DNA of 64,000 nucleotides from CAVVZJ01 sp963752755 (GCA_963752755.1 CAVVZJ010000001.1:1922001-1986000); one strand, 5' to 3'. Positions 1-10,265 are shown, counted from the first letter of the stretch. Made by a program: numbers and translations. The notes: generated by a model not told the origin, from the letters alone.

Positions 1-824
1 AACACGTCGCCCAGGGTGAGCCGGTCCCGGCCCGAGTAGAGCTTGTCGGCAACGATCGGATGGCCGATGTGCGTCAGGTGGACACGGATCTGGTGAGTCC
101 GGCCGGTCTCGGGGCGGCAGCGGACGAGCGCGAAGCTAGCGAAGCGTTCGAGGACCTCGTAGAAGGTCACGGCTTCTCGGGCGCCATCCTCGATCGCCCG
201 GATGGCCATCTTCTCGCGGTAGGTCGGGTGGTGGCCGATCGAGCGATCAACGTAGTCGCTGTCGCGGCTCGGCGTGCCATAGACCAGAGCCAGGTATTCC
301 TTGGAGACGGTCCGCTCCTCGAACTGGCGGGCCAGGGTGCGATGGTCGCGGTCGTCCTTGCCGACGACAAGCAGGCCGGAGGTGTCGCGATCGAGCCGGT
401 GGATGATCCCCGGCCGCTCCTCGCCCGAGACGGACGAGAGCCGGTCAAAGTGGAACTGGAGGGCATTGACCAGGGTTCCTGACCAGTTCCCCCGCGCCGG
501 GTGGACGACGATGCCCGGGTCCTTGTCCACGACGACGAACCCCTCGTCCTCGAAGACGATGCGGATCGGGATGTCCTCGGGTGTTGGGATGCCGTCGCCC
601 AGATCGGGTAGCCAGACCCGGAGGGTATCCCCCTCGCGGACGCGATACGACGCCTTGACCGACTCGCCGTTGACGAGCACCGCGCCGTGGTCGATCAGCT
701 TCTGCACGACGCTCCGCGAGAAGTCAGGATAGCGGGCCGCCAGGTACGCGTCGATCCGCTTGCCGACCTGACGGCCTTTGACCTGGAACTCGACGGGCGT
801 CTCGGACAGGGGCGGGGGTGACAT
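1..824 (-). CDS. RluA/RluD-family 23S rRNA pseudouridine synthase (3' end outside window)
   Basis: Converts uridine to pseudouridine in ribosomal RNA. The visible 274 codons read MSPPPLSETP at the start, then an S4-like RNA-binding segment (GKRIDAYLAARYPDFSRS, about residues 20-40). The catalytic motif HRLDRDTSG lies near residue 140, where RluC/RluD enzymes carry the active-site Asp. The later segment RPETGRTHQIRVHL is also typical of the family. The ATG at 822-824 gives the family's usual N-terminus. The frame is still open at base 1, so the C-terminus is missing. It lies 72 bp downstream of the TPR-like gene on the same strand. Family assignment is firm; which uridine is modified cannot be told. 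Confidence 0.93.
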   Translation of the reverse strand, partial: MSPPPLSETPVEFQVKGRQVGKRIDAYLAARYPDFSRSVVQKLIDHGAVLVNGESVKASYRVREGDTLRVWLPDLGDGIPTPEDIPIRIVFEDEGFVVVDKDPGIVVHPARGNWSGTLVNALQFHFDRLSSVSGEERPGIIHRLDRDTSGLLVVGKDDRDHRTLARQFEERTVSKEYLALVYGTPSRDSDYVDRSIGHHPTYREKMAIRAIEDGAREAVTFYEVLERFASFALVRCRPETGRTHQIRVHLTHIGHPIVADKLYSGRDRLTLGDV

Positions 825-896
825 GCGAGCGAGACTCGTCGGCCCGCGTCCCGTTCGGGGCTCGCGGGCCGTCGTTGGCGGGGAGAAAGGGGAGCG

Positions 897-1941
897 TCAG
901 GGCTTGGGCGTCTCCGGAGCCGACCCCCCGGTGGGGGCGAACGGATCGGTCGGCAACTCCGAACTGGCCTTGGGGGCATCCGACTTGCTGGCGGGCGATC
1001 CGGGAGCCAGCTCGCCAGCCGCAGGGGTTGTCGAACTAGGGGCGAACATCTCCGGGGGCAGTTCCGGCAGACCGCTCGCGGGCTGGTCCGACTTCGGCGG
1101 CGGCAAGCTGCCAGAATCCGTGCCGAATCCGGGTGGCAGCGGGGGGCAAGCCCAGGCCCGGTCCGCCAATCGGAGGATGACCAGGCGGGAGTCCTGACCC
1201 GATCCCGGTGCCGAACCCGGCGCCGGTTCCGAGGCCGGCGCCACCGGTGAAGCGTGAGAAGTCCTGGCTGTAGAACTCCTCGTAGAACTTCTTCACCTCG
1301 GGATCGTTGAGCTTCTCGGCCCGCTCCTTCGCCTGGCTGGCGAGCTCGGAATCGGGCCAGTTCGTGGCGACTTGCTGATACTGATCTCGCGCCTCGGACA
1401 GTTCCCCACGTGATTCGAGGGCCCGGGCCATGCCCATCATGGCCAGCCGACGCAGGGGACTCTGTTCGTCAGCCGCCTTGGACACGCGCTCGTACATCTC
1501 GTAAGCCTGGTTCAGGATCGGCTTGGCGGCCTCGCGGTTATTCGGCAGGTCGCGGAGCCCCTCCTGGTAGAGATAGCAGGCGGCCTGGTAGAGGGCCCAG
1601 TCAGCCGCCGGGGTGTTCGGGTGGTCTTCGGCCACCTTCATCAAGGGCCGGACCTCGGCGGGCAACTCCTTGGCATCCTTCTCGGCGGCCGCGCTCACCG
1701 CGGAGGGGACCATGACCTCCAGCCAGGCCTGCGACGACTCTGAACGTCGATTGGTCCAGGAGTTGGCCGCGACCATCGCGACCGACGCCGCGACGACCAC
1801 CCCGCCGATCAGGAGCCAGAACGAGGCCCCTTTCTCGAGACCCCGGCGCAACCAGCGTGCCAGGACGGTCTCGTCCTCCTCGTAATTGTGGATGACGGTC
1901 GGCGCCGCCTCCTTATGTCGATGCTGCGGCTCGTCTTTCAT
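897..1941 (-). CDS. Membrane-anchored TPR-like protein, one frameshift
   Basis: Function unknown. The protein has a cytoplasmic N-terminus of about 40 charged residues, one membrane helix (about residues 41-60), then a helical region with TPR-like repeats (YQAACYLYQEG, ARALESRGELSEARDQYQ). The tail is rich in Gly and Pro. This layout resembles YfgM/YbgF-type envelope proteins with periplasmic TPRs, which is an inference. The frame breaks in a run of six G at 1141-1146. Removing one base joins GGPGLGLPP to LPPGFGTDSG and gives 347 residues ending at 897. As printed, the frame would instead run to 1036 through Arg-rich sequence. The start is the ATG at 1939-1941. Confidence 0.75.
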
Positions 1942-2092
1942 CGTGGCTCGACTTCTTCACGACCCCGCGCGCAAGACGGCGGGGAAAACCATGACGGGGG
2001 CTCCGAGGAATTGATCGCATCTTACCGGCCATCGCGAGCGACGGTCAAGCGAGGCCATCGCCGCAACGCCGTGACCGAAGTTGCCGAGGTTC

Positions 2093-3321
2093 TCAGGATG
2101 ACGGCTGCGGAAGCGGCTTGGGCGGCGGCAGCGGCAACAGGGCGGGGGGCGCGCCGGTGGCGGAGTCCTGGGCCGAGGGCGGCGGTCCTGGCTGGCGGGG
2201 GTCGAGCCAGTCGATCAGCGCGGGGAAGATCTCGCGAGGGGCATGGCGGCTCCAGACGAGGTCGCAGTGGCCGTAGTCGTCCACCTGACCTTCCAGACGG
2301 CCGAACCGGAGCAACGTCTTGTCGGGACTGGCGAGGCCATCCAGGGTCATCTCGGTCGAGGCGATGTCGGACATGATGTCGCCGTCGCCAGCGATCAGGA
2401 GGGTGGGCGTGGTGATTTCGCCGAGTCGGTTCGAGTAGTCGATGCGGCCGTCGGCCGAGAAGAAGTGGCCGAACTCCAGGTAGGGGTCGAGCTGCTTGAG
2501 GGCCCCGCGTCCGGGGTTCTCCAGGGTGAAGCCATAGAAGCGGTTGACCGTGCGGCGGTCCACGTTGGCAGCGGTGTAGTAGAAACGGTCGATGGTGGCC
2601 AGGCCGGGCGGGCGATAGAGCATCATGGGGCGGGCGACCCGGCCCGTGCTGACCAGGTACATCAGCCATCGCAGGGCGCGGTTCGCGCGGAGCATGTCGC
2701 GCTGGGGAACGTCGCTCAGGGTGATCGTGCTGCCCATGCCGACGAAGTTGGCGATCCGCCAGGCTTCGGGGGAGGTTTCGAGGAAGCCGAACATGAGCAT
2801 CCCGCCCAGACTGTGACCCACCCAGTTGACCCGCTCCTGGCCGGTCATCTTGCGGATATGAGCCAGGATCGCCGGCACGTCGTAGCGGATCTCGTCATCG
2901 ACGTTCCAGTCGCCGTCGCCGATCTCCAGCAAGGGGGTTTGTCGGAGCGCCGAGTTGATCTTGCCGACGACCCCCACGGGACGGCTGGCGCCGAGCCGCG
3001 CATATCCGGGATGAAGACGTGGTAGCCGCGATCGGCGAGCTGCTGGGCCAGGTGGTGCTCGGTGATCGTCCAGAACGTGCCGTTGAGACCGAGACCGTGG
3101 CAGAGCACGACGGGCAGCTTGCCCGGGTCGGGGTTCTTCGGACTGACGTGTCGGACGCCGAGCTTCCAACCGTCCTCGGTGAGGGCGTAGGACTCGTCGC
3201 AGGGTCGCAAGAGAGGATGGCTGGCGTGCCAGCGCATGGTGGCACAGCCCGGTCCGGCGGTGAGCAGGACGAGGGCCCCCAGCAGAGCGAGCCATCGAGA
3301 TCGCTGAGCGTTACGTCGCAT
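2093..3321 (-). CDS. Alpha/beta-hydrolase lipoprotein (lipase/PhaC-like), one frameshift
   Basis: Probable secreted esterase or lipase anchored as a lipoprotein. The N-terminus MRRNAQRSRWLALLG leads into a hydrophobic stretch ending in a lipobox-like TAGPGC. The body has the oxyanion region VVLCHGLGLNG, the nucleophile elbow GHSLGG, an acid loop LLIAGDGD, and the likely catalytic His in DDYGHCD. The N-terminal part and the catalytic part lie in different frames. One missing base near 2985-2990 joins IPDMRG to SRPVGVVGK and gives about 409 residues. The ATG at 3319-3321 was preferred to an upstream one because the signal peptide follows directly and GGAAGGA precedes it. The substrate is not predictable. 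Confidence 0.82.
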
Positions 3322-3624
3322 CGGTGGTGGGAATCCTTCCCTCGCCTCGAGCGCGGCCCTCCTTGACCGCACGCGGACTTTCCACGCCTCTGGCTCATCG
3401 GCCGAACGCGCAGGGGAAGTTTAACTCATCGGGACAGGCCTGGGAATGCGAAGCCCGGGTGGACGCCAGGGCCATGAGCGTGAGCAAAAACCTCGGTCCA
3501 GCCAGTCGCCCAGCGTCGGCGCGGGTCGATTGCGCCCAGAGGCTCTCCGAGAATCCGGAGACGCCCCGGACCGGGCGCGGCGAACCCTCTTCAAGGCGGC
3601 CTCGACCGCACGGCTAGCGCCTCT

Positions 3625-3916
3625 TTATTTTACCATTCGCGGCCGCTCGGGACGGTCCAGGAACGTCCAGGCGACGCGCTCCCAACGCGCCGGGAACGCC
3701 GGCAAGACGGCGTGAGAACGCCGGGGGGACGCTCTCCCAGGGCACCAGAGAGTAAGCCGCAAGTGCTGAGTAATTCCAGAATTGGAACAGGCAAATTACC
3801 CATTGTGAAGTTCGTTCGGCGCCCGGGACGCGCCACGGTGTCGCGAGGCCGTCCGGGATTCGGGGAGCCGTAGGACTACCGGATTGCCAAAGGAGCCAGG
3901 ATTTATTATAGCACAC
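3625..3916 (-). repeat. Dispersed intergenic element, copy 1 (possible non-coding RNA)
   Basis: This region aligns along its length with 32847-33129. Shared blocks in order on the plus strand are TTTTACC, GACGGTCC, GACGCGC, GACGCTYTCCC-like sequence, CCCATTGTGAAGTTCGTTCG followed by GCGCC, ATTGCCAA(A)GGAGC, and TTATAGCACAC. The blocks keep the same order and nearly the same spacing. On the minus strand it begins with a perfect extended -10 sequence, so it could be a transcribed RNA. A minus-strand frame from the ATG at 3802-3804 resembles the equivalent frame in copy 2 in places but ends differently, so a peptide is less likely. A decayed mobile element is the main alternative. Confidence 0.6.
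3905..3913 (-). promoter_or_regulatory. Extended -10 promoter element
   Basis: Read on the minus strand this is TGCTATAAT, a perfect match to the bacterial extended -10 consensus TGnTATAAT. No good -35 box is present 16-18 nt upstream, which is tolerated at extended -10 promoters. Transcription would run leftwards into the dispersed element, towards the lipoprotein gene starting at 3321. The same sequence sits at the equivalent place in copy 2. Confidence 0.5.
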
Positions 3917-4060
3917 AACCGGCACCTTGGCGCGGGACGTTGCGTGGTCAGGACGCACCGAGGGGGTCCAGGCGGGGAGGTCCAGGAAGGTGGGGGGAGT
4001 CGTTCCGGAGAGCCACTCATCCACGAACCTGTTGATGCCGTCCGGTTTGGCCTTGTGGGA

Positions 4061-4106
4061 CAGCCGCCCCCGGCTGTCGTCCGGTCGGGCCAGCCGGGGG
4101 CGGCTG
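4061..4106. repeat. GC-rich palindrome with self-complementary arms
   Basis: The arms CAGCCGCCCCCGGCTG (4061-4076) and CAGCCGGGGGCGGCTG (4091-4106) are perfect reverse complements around a 14-nt loop. Each arm can also fold on itself (CAGCCG/CGGCTG). It sits just past the end of the minus-strand DUF1854 gene, where a transcript could terminate, but no T-tract follows. The preceding 13 nt TGTGGGACAGCCG recur at 60006-60018. Confidence 0.65.
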
Positions 4107-4154
4107 GCCTCCAGGAGTCGGGCTCGAATCGGAAAGCATCCGCGGGTTCGTGGA

Positions 4155-4646
4155 TCAGAGGAAGCGTTCGAGGAGGCGACGGCTCGACGGGTCGAGTGTG
4201 TGGATCTCGCGGATCTGGTAGCGCAGGCCGCGGCTATCGGCGATCAGCACGCGGTCGGCACCCAGCCGGCGGACCTGGTCCTGGCTCTCCACGGTGAACC
4301 GGGTGGGACCACGGTCGGTCTCGACGTCCCACTCGCAGGGCAACGTCTCGCCCGTGATCCGGAGAATCCGGCGGATGGCCGGGAGGAATTCCCGGCGGGC
4401 CAGTTCCTCTTCCAGCAGACGACGAACGGCCGGGCGGAGGCTGGCCAGGTCCTCGACCTGGGCGACCTCGTGCCCGTGTTCATCGACGAAGGAGATCCAG
4501 TGACCCGGGTCGGTCAGGGGGAAGGCGCGGACCGGCTCGACGCCGACGTGACGACGCCCCTCGGCATCGATCAGGATCAGGCGACCCCAGGCGTCATGAC
4601 TCAAGCCGAAGGCGGAATGGGGCATCGGGAGATCGTCTGAAGACAC
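4155..4646 (-). CDS. DUF1854 protein associated with cyanophycin metabolism
   Basis: Small soluble protein of 163 residues that matches the DUF1854 family, which accompanies a dedicated ABC transporter beside cyanophycin synthetase in many bacteria. Recognisable segments are LILIDAEGRRHVGVEPVRAFPLTDPGHWISFVDEHG read in parts, the acidic stretch LLEEELARREFLPAI, and the ending LLERFL. Its biochemical role is unknown. The chosen start is a GTG at 4644-4646, three bases after the stop of the ABC transporter (TGA-CAC-GTG), which suggests translational coupling. An ATG seven codons later (MPHSAFGL) is possible. Partnership with the transporter is inferred from position and family co-occurrence. 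Confidence 0.82.
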   Translation of the reverse strand: MSSDDLPMPHSAFGLSHDAWGRLILIDAEGRRHVGVEPVRAFPLTDPGHWISFVDEHGHEVAQVEDLASLRPAVRRLLEEELARREFLPAIRRILRITGETLPCEWDVETDRGPTRFTVESQDQVRRLGADRVLIADSRGLRYQIREIHTLDPSSRRLLERFL

Positions 4647-4649
4647 GTG

Positions 4650-6984
4650 TCAGCAGCCGGCGGGCTCTTCCCCGGACAGAACGAGTTCCATCTGCGCCCG
4701 GTGGAGGCGGGCAAAGGTCCCTTGCGGGTCCTGCAAGAGGTCGTGATGGCGGCCGACCTCGACGATCCGGCCGCGGTCGAGCACGACGAGGCGGTCGGCC
4801 TTCCGCAAGGTGCTCAGGCGGTGGGCGATGGCGATGGTCGTTCGGCCGCGGATCAGGTTCTCCAGCGCTTCCTGAATCTCGCGCTCGGTCTCGGTGTCCA
4901 CCGACGAGGTCGCCTCATCGAGAATGAGGATGGCCGGGTCGATCAGCAGGGCGCGGGCGATCGAGAGGCGCTGGCGCTCGCCGCCGGAGAGGCTCTGGCC
5001 GCGCTCGCCGACGGGCGTGTCGTAGCCGTCGGGCAAGCGGAGGATGAACTCGTGAGCCCTGGCGGCGCGGGCCGCCGCGATGATCTCGGCGCGGCTGGCG
5101 TCGGGCTTGCCGTAGGCGATGTTCTCGGCGACGGTGCCGAAGAAGAGGAAAGGTTCCTGCAAGACGATCCCGATGTTGCGGCGGTAACTGGCCACCGGGA
5201 AGCGTCGGATGTCGGTGCCATCGACACGGATCGAGCCGGAATGGACGTCGTAGAAGCGGCAGATCAGGTTGATGAGCGTGCTCTTGCCGGCGCCGGTCTG
5301 GCCCACCAGGCCGATCATCTCACCGGGCTGGATCGCCAGGTCGATGTCGAAGAGGACCTGGCGGGTGCCGTAGCGGAAGTTGACGCCCTTCAGCTCGACC
5401 GCCCCCTGGAGCCGTCCGGGCTCGATCGGTCGACTCGGCTCGGCGACGCTCGGCGTGCGGTCGAGGATCTCGAAGACGCGCTGGCGCTCGCCCCGGCTCG
5501 CTGGGTCGCCTGGACCATCCGACTCATCGATTCGAGGCGGGTGTAAAACTGGGCGAGATAGGTCAGAAACATCGTCAGCAGACCGACTTCCAGGCGGCCG
5601 GAGAAGACCATCCAGGCCCCGACCGCCCAGACCGCGATCAGGCCGCCCTCGGTCAGCAGGCCGAGCATCGGGCCGAAGAAGGCCCAGGTCGTGTTGACCC
5701 GATCGTTGACCCGGATGACGTGGGCATCGCAGCGCACGAACCGCTCACCCTCGCGACGTTCCTGGGCGAACGCCTTGACCACGCGGACGCCCGGGATCGT
5801 GTCGGCGAGCACGCTGGTCATCGTCGCCCAGGCGCGATTGCTGGCGTCGAAGCCGTGGCGGAGCCGACGGCGGACCGTCGAGACGAGCCCGAGCGCCAGG
5901 GGTAAGGGAAGGAGCGTCGCCAGGGCGAGAAGGGGGGCCTTCCAGATCAGGATGACCGCCGTGCCGGCGATCATCAGGCAGTCGGTGGCGAAGTCCACCA
6001 CGTTGATCGAGAGGAAGTTATTGATCCGGTCGGTGTCCGACCCGATGCGCGAGAGCAGGTCGCCCGTTCGCTTGCCGCCGAAGAACTCGACGGAGAGCGA
6101 CAACAAGTGCCGGTAGGTCTGCGTCCGGAGGTCCGAGGCGATCCGCTCGCTGACCCAGGCCATGACCAGGCTGCGCGCCATCCCAGCAGCCAGGCGAGCA
6201 GGGCCGAGGCGACCATCAAGCCCAGATACCAGCGGACCATCGCGAACGGGATGTCCGCCCCCCGTGCCTGGCGCGGAATCAGCACATCATCGATAAGCGG
6301 TTGCGTCAGGTAAGGCGGCACCAGGCCGGCCGCCGTGCTGGCGAGCGTGAGAAGAAACCCCAGGAGGATGACTCCCAGCCGTGGCCGGGCAAAGCGGAGG
6401 AGCCGGCCGAGGGCCGATCGCGCCGGCAGGATCGTGGCCGAATCGGCGCACGCGGGGCACTCGCCGAGGTCGGCCGGCTGCACCGAACCGCAACCGGGAC
6501 AGACGGTTTCGGAACGTTCCAGGTCGTCGAGCCGGCCGTCGCGCTGGAGTGCCTGGAAACGCTCGGCCAGGCGGTGCGCCTGCAACGACCGGGCGGCCGT
6601 GTAACGCCAGTGGTCGAGCCGGCCCTCCGGGCCGATCAGCTCGATCTGACCCAGGCCGGCCCGCTCGCCGGCCCGGAGCAAATGCACATGTTCCAGGGGC
6701 CAGGCGTTCCAGGTCCAGTCACCGTCGTGACCGGTGGCATGACCGGCGAGGATGCGGCGGTCCGTCAGGAGGACGAGCCCCTCGGCGTAGTGGAGGCTGC
6801 GCTCCAGGTCCGGCTCGAAGATGGCGACCAACGATTCACCCGGCTCCAGCCGATGCGCGACCTCGTCGCGCCTCGTGGTGGGAATCGACGACCAGATGTC
6901 GGGCAAGCCGTCCAACTCTCGATGGCTCCTCTGTCGGGCGCCGAGGCGCGGCCTGTCATGTTGTTGCGAAGGAGATGCCGTCAA
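4650..6984 (-). CDS. Cyanophycin-associated ABC exporter with PH-like domain and zinc ribbon, two frameshifts
   Basis: Fused exporter-type ABC protein. The N-terminal ~150 residues form a PH-like domain (VLLTDRRILAGHATG), followed by a zinc-ribbon (CPGC then CPAC, about residues 165-182). A six-helix membrane domain comes next, then an ATPase with Walker A GQTGAGKST, signature LSGGERQR and Walker B ILILDEATSSVD. The sequence is broken into three frames. One missing base near 6182 joins LLGW to ARSLVMAWV, and one near 5510 joins VQATQ to ERQRVFEILDR. With both restored, 778 residues result. The TTG at 6982-6984 is a tentative start. It is divergent from cphA, and its substrate is unknown. The family is known from cyanophycin gene neighbourhoods. 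Confidence 0.85.
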
Positions 6985-7598
6985 GGGGCGAACCCGGCGG
7001 GAGTCTCTATTCTACCGAGCCCGGACTCCGCGGCTAGGGTCAGCCCGGTCATGGTTTGTTAAGATTCCGACTTCTTTCTGGAAATCCGTGGAATCCCATT
7101 GAAATTCTCTCCCGGCTGGGTCGAAATGGAGCGGCCAACGGAGATTCGTCGCTTGAGAAAACAGGTCGAGCGTTCCGTCTCGGGACGCCACACTCGCACT
7201 TCTGGAGACGGACCACAACCGGGGCCGACCCGGTCCGAGTCTTGCAAGGCTTCTCCCGTTCTCGCCAGGATCGCCACCGGGGAGGATCGCCTCCCGATAA
7301 GGCGACGAAGCCACCTGAGGACCGCGTGTCACGGAGCCAGACATACCGCCTTCTTGAAGAATCCGAGGAGACGCCAACAACGGGGGCCGTTTCTGCGTAA
7401 TAGTTGACTAGGCCCGTGCGAGGCTCCCCGGAACAGATCCTGTTCTTGCGCCCTTCGGCGAGAATCCCATCGAGCCATCTCAACATCTCGGATGCGCAAC
7501 GTTCGACCCGGGCGCGAGGGCCCGGTCTCGTCGTGTGGCGGGGGCGTGGGGCCCCGGCCGGGCGAGCGGCGTACGGCATCCGCGCGAGTCACTCGTTT
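6985..7598. other. Divergent intergenic region between the ABC exporter and cphA
   Basis: About 610 bp separate the two cyanophycin-related transcription units and must hold both promoters if both are transcribed outward. Short frames on both strands lack family similarity. No convincing -35/-10 pair, operator palindrome or riboswitch was recognised by eye. Confidence 0.5.
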
Positions 7599-10258
7599 AT
7601 GAATCTGCGGAAAGTGCTGGCCCTTCGCGGTCCGAACCGTTGGGCCCGAGCCGCCGTGCTGGAAGCCTGGATCGATGCTTTCCGACTGGTCGGGACCCAT
7701 GCGAGCCGGGGGGGATGGAGTTCCCGCAGCGGTTCGCGTCGGCGTTGCCGGAGCTGGCTCCGGTGGCTGGTGAGTCCGGGCCGTCCATCCCGGCCGTCGC
7801 CCTGGCCCGGCTCGCCCTGGAACTGCAGCGGCGGGCCGGCGTTGCCGGCTCGCTCCAGCAGGTCCACCCGACCTCGGAGCCAACCATCTGGCGGGTCGTC
7901 GTCGGCTACGAGGAGGAGGCGACCGCCCGCGCCTGTCTCGACGCCGCCGCCGCCATGCTGATCACATTGCGAGAAGGCGAGGCGATCGACCTGGAGTCAG
8001 AGGTCCGCCGACTCCGGAAGGACCACCAGCAGATCGCCCTCGGGCCGAGCACGCGCTCGATCGTCCAGGCGGCGGTCGGACGAGGCATCCCGTTCCGCCG
8101 GCTCAACGAGGGGAGCTTCGTCCTGTTCGGGCAGGGAGCCCGCCAGCGTCGCATCCTCGCGGCCGAGACGGACCGCACCGGAGCGATCGCGCAGGAGATC
8201 GCTCAGGACAAGGAACTGACCCGGGAACTGCTTCGCGCGGTGGGCGTGCCCGTGCCCGACGGCCGTCCGGTCGCCGACGCCGACGACGCCTGGGCCGCTG
8301 CCGAGGCGATCGGCGGGCCGGTCGTCGTGAAGCCGCAAGACGGCAATCAGGGCCGCGGCGTCGCCACGAACCTGACGACCCGCGATCAGGTCCGCGCGGC
8401 CTACGAGGTGGCCCGCGAGGAGAGCCGTTCGGGAGGCGTGATCGTCGAGCGGTGCGCCCCGGGAGGAGATTACCGGGTGCTGGTCGTGGGTGAGCGGGTG
8501 GTTGCCGTCGCCCGTCGCGAGCGGGCGCAGGTCGTTGGCGACGGCGTGAGGACGATCGCCGAGCTCGTCGCGATCGTCAACAGCGATCCCCGTCGCGGCG
8601 AGGACCACGCCACGGCCTTGAGCAAGATCCCACTCGACGCCATCTCGCTCGGCGTGCTGGAGTCGCAGGGCTTGACGCCGGAATCGGTGCCGGCCGCCGG
8701 ACAGATCGTGCTGATTCGCCGCAACGCCAACCTCTCGACCGGCGGCACGGCGGAGGACGTGACCGACTGCATCCATCCGGAGGTCGCCGCGCGTTGCGTC
8801 GAGGCGGCGAAGATGATCGGCCTGGATATCGCCGGCATCGATGTCGTGGCGCTCGACATCACGCGGCCGCTGGAGGAGCAAAGGGGAATCGTCGTCGAGG
8901 TCAACGCCGCGCCGGGCTTGCGGATGCACCTGGAACCGTCGCACGGCAAGTCCCAGCCGGTCGGCGAGGCGATCGTGGATCTGATGTTCCGGTCCGGCGA
9001 GGATGGCCGGATCCCGATCGTGGGCATCACCGGCGTCAACGGCAAGACGACGACCACCCGGTTCATCGCCCACTTGCTCCGCGAGGCGGGGCGTTCGGTC
9101 GGGATGGCCTGCACGGATGGCATCTACCTCGATGACCGTCGGATTGATACGGGCGATTGCTCCGGTCCGGCGAGTGCCCGCGCTGTACTGTTCAACCCGA
9201 AGGTCGAGGCGGCCGTGCTGGAGACCGCGCGTGGCGGGATCGTCCGGGCCGGGCTCGGGTTCGATCGCTGCGACGTGGCCGTCGTGACCAACATCGGCGA
9301 GGGGGATCACCTGGGCCTCTCGGATATCCAGACCGTCGAGGACCTGGCGCGGGTCAAGCGGGTGCTGGTGGAGAACGTGGCACCTGGGGGTTCGGCGGTG
9401 CTCAATGCCGCCGATCCGCTGGTGGCGGCGATGGCCCCGCACTGCCCTGGCGCGGTCGTCTTCTTCGCCCAGGACCCGGACGACCCGGTCATCGCGAGTC
9501 ATCGCGAGGCGGGCGGCCGGGCGGTGATCGTGCGGCACGGCGAGGTGGTGTTGGCGGAGGGGTCACGCGAGACGGGCCTGGTCCGGCTCGCCGACGTGCC
9601 GTTGACCCACGGCGGCCGGATCGCCTTCCAGGTTGAGAACACCCTGGCCGCCGCCGCCGCCGGCTGGTCCCTGGGCCTGGATCTCGACACCCTCCGCGCC
9701 GGGCTCGAAACCTTCGCCGCCGCGATGGAGACGGTGCCCGGTCGGTTCAACCTGCTGGAGATCGGTGGGGCGACGGTGGTGGTCGATTATGGCCACAATC
9801 CGTCCGCCTTACTTGCCTTGATCGAGGCGATCGACCCCTTGCCGCACGAGCGCCGGTTCATCGTGTACTCGGCCGCGGGCGATCGTCGCGACGGGGATAT
9901 GGTCCGTCAGGGCGAGATCCTCGCCGCGGCCTTCGACCGCGTCTTCCTTTATGAGGACCAGTACACCCGGGGTCGGGCCAGCGGTGAGATCATGGCCCTC
10001 TTCCGTCGCGGCCTGGCCCGCGGTCCGCGCGTGGGGGACGTGGCCGAGTACCTCGGCTTCTTCAAGGCCGTGGAAGCGGCGCTCGGCGCCGTCCGCGTCG
10101 GCGACCTGCTGATCCTCCAGGCCGACGTCATCGACGATACGATCGAGTACGTGCAGAAGGTTCTGGCGACGGGCGTGCCGGGACGCGAGATCGACCTGAC
10201 CGAGGCGATCGAGGCTCCCGTCGGCGAGCGGGTTCTCGCCGGCCGGCTGCTGGAGTAA
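7599..10258 (+). CDS. cphA: Cyanophycin synthetase, one frameshift near the N-terminus
   Basis: Builds cyanophycin by ATP-dependent addition of Asp to the backbone and Arg to the side chains. The ATP-grasp half shows VVVKPQDGNQGRGV and VEVNAAPGLRMHLEPS. The Mur-ligase-like half has the P-loop GITGVNGKTTTTR and the late motif VVDYGHNPSAL. The true N-terminus, MNLRKVLALRGPNRW, matches the family's LRGPNxW signature but lies in another frame. The break is in a run of seven G at 7708-7714. Adding one base joins it to MEFPQRFASALPEL and gives 886 residues, the family length. Read as printed, the intact frame would start at 7715 and lose this N-terminal part. The ABC exporter/DUF1854 pair is divergent, and argS is nearby. 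Confidence 0.95.
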
Positions 10259-10265
10259 CGTCGCC

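Larger units (their letters stand above)
3322..4154. other. Intergenic region carrying a dispersed element and a double palindrome
   Basis: No convincing gene was found here. A 136-codon minus-strand frame at 3614-4024 lacks family resemblance and a Shine-Dalgarno sequence. The stretch holds copy 1 of the ~290-nt dispersed element (3625-3916) and a GC palindrome at 4061-4106, both listed separately. The remainder, 3322-3620, shows nothing recognisable. Confidence 0.6.

Noticed and set aside
3614..4024. 136-codon minus-strand frame in the dispersed element
   Set aside because: No family resemblance, no Shine-Dalgarno sequence, and it spans the promoter-like site of the element.
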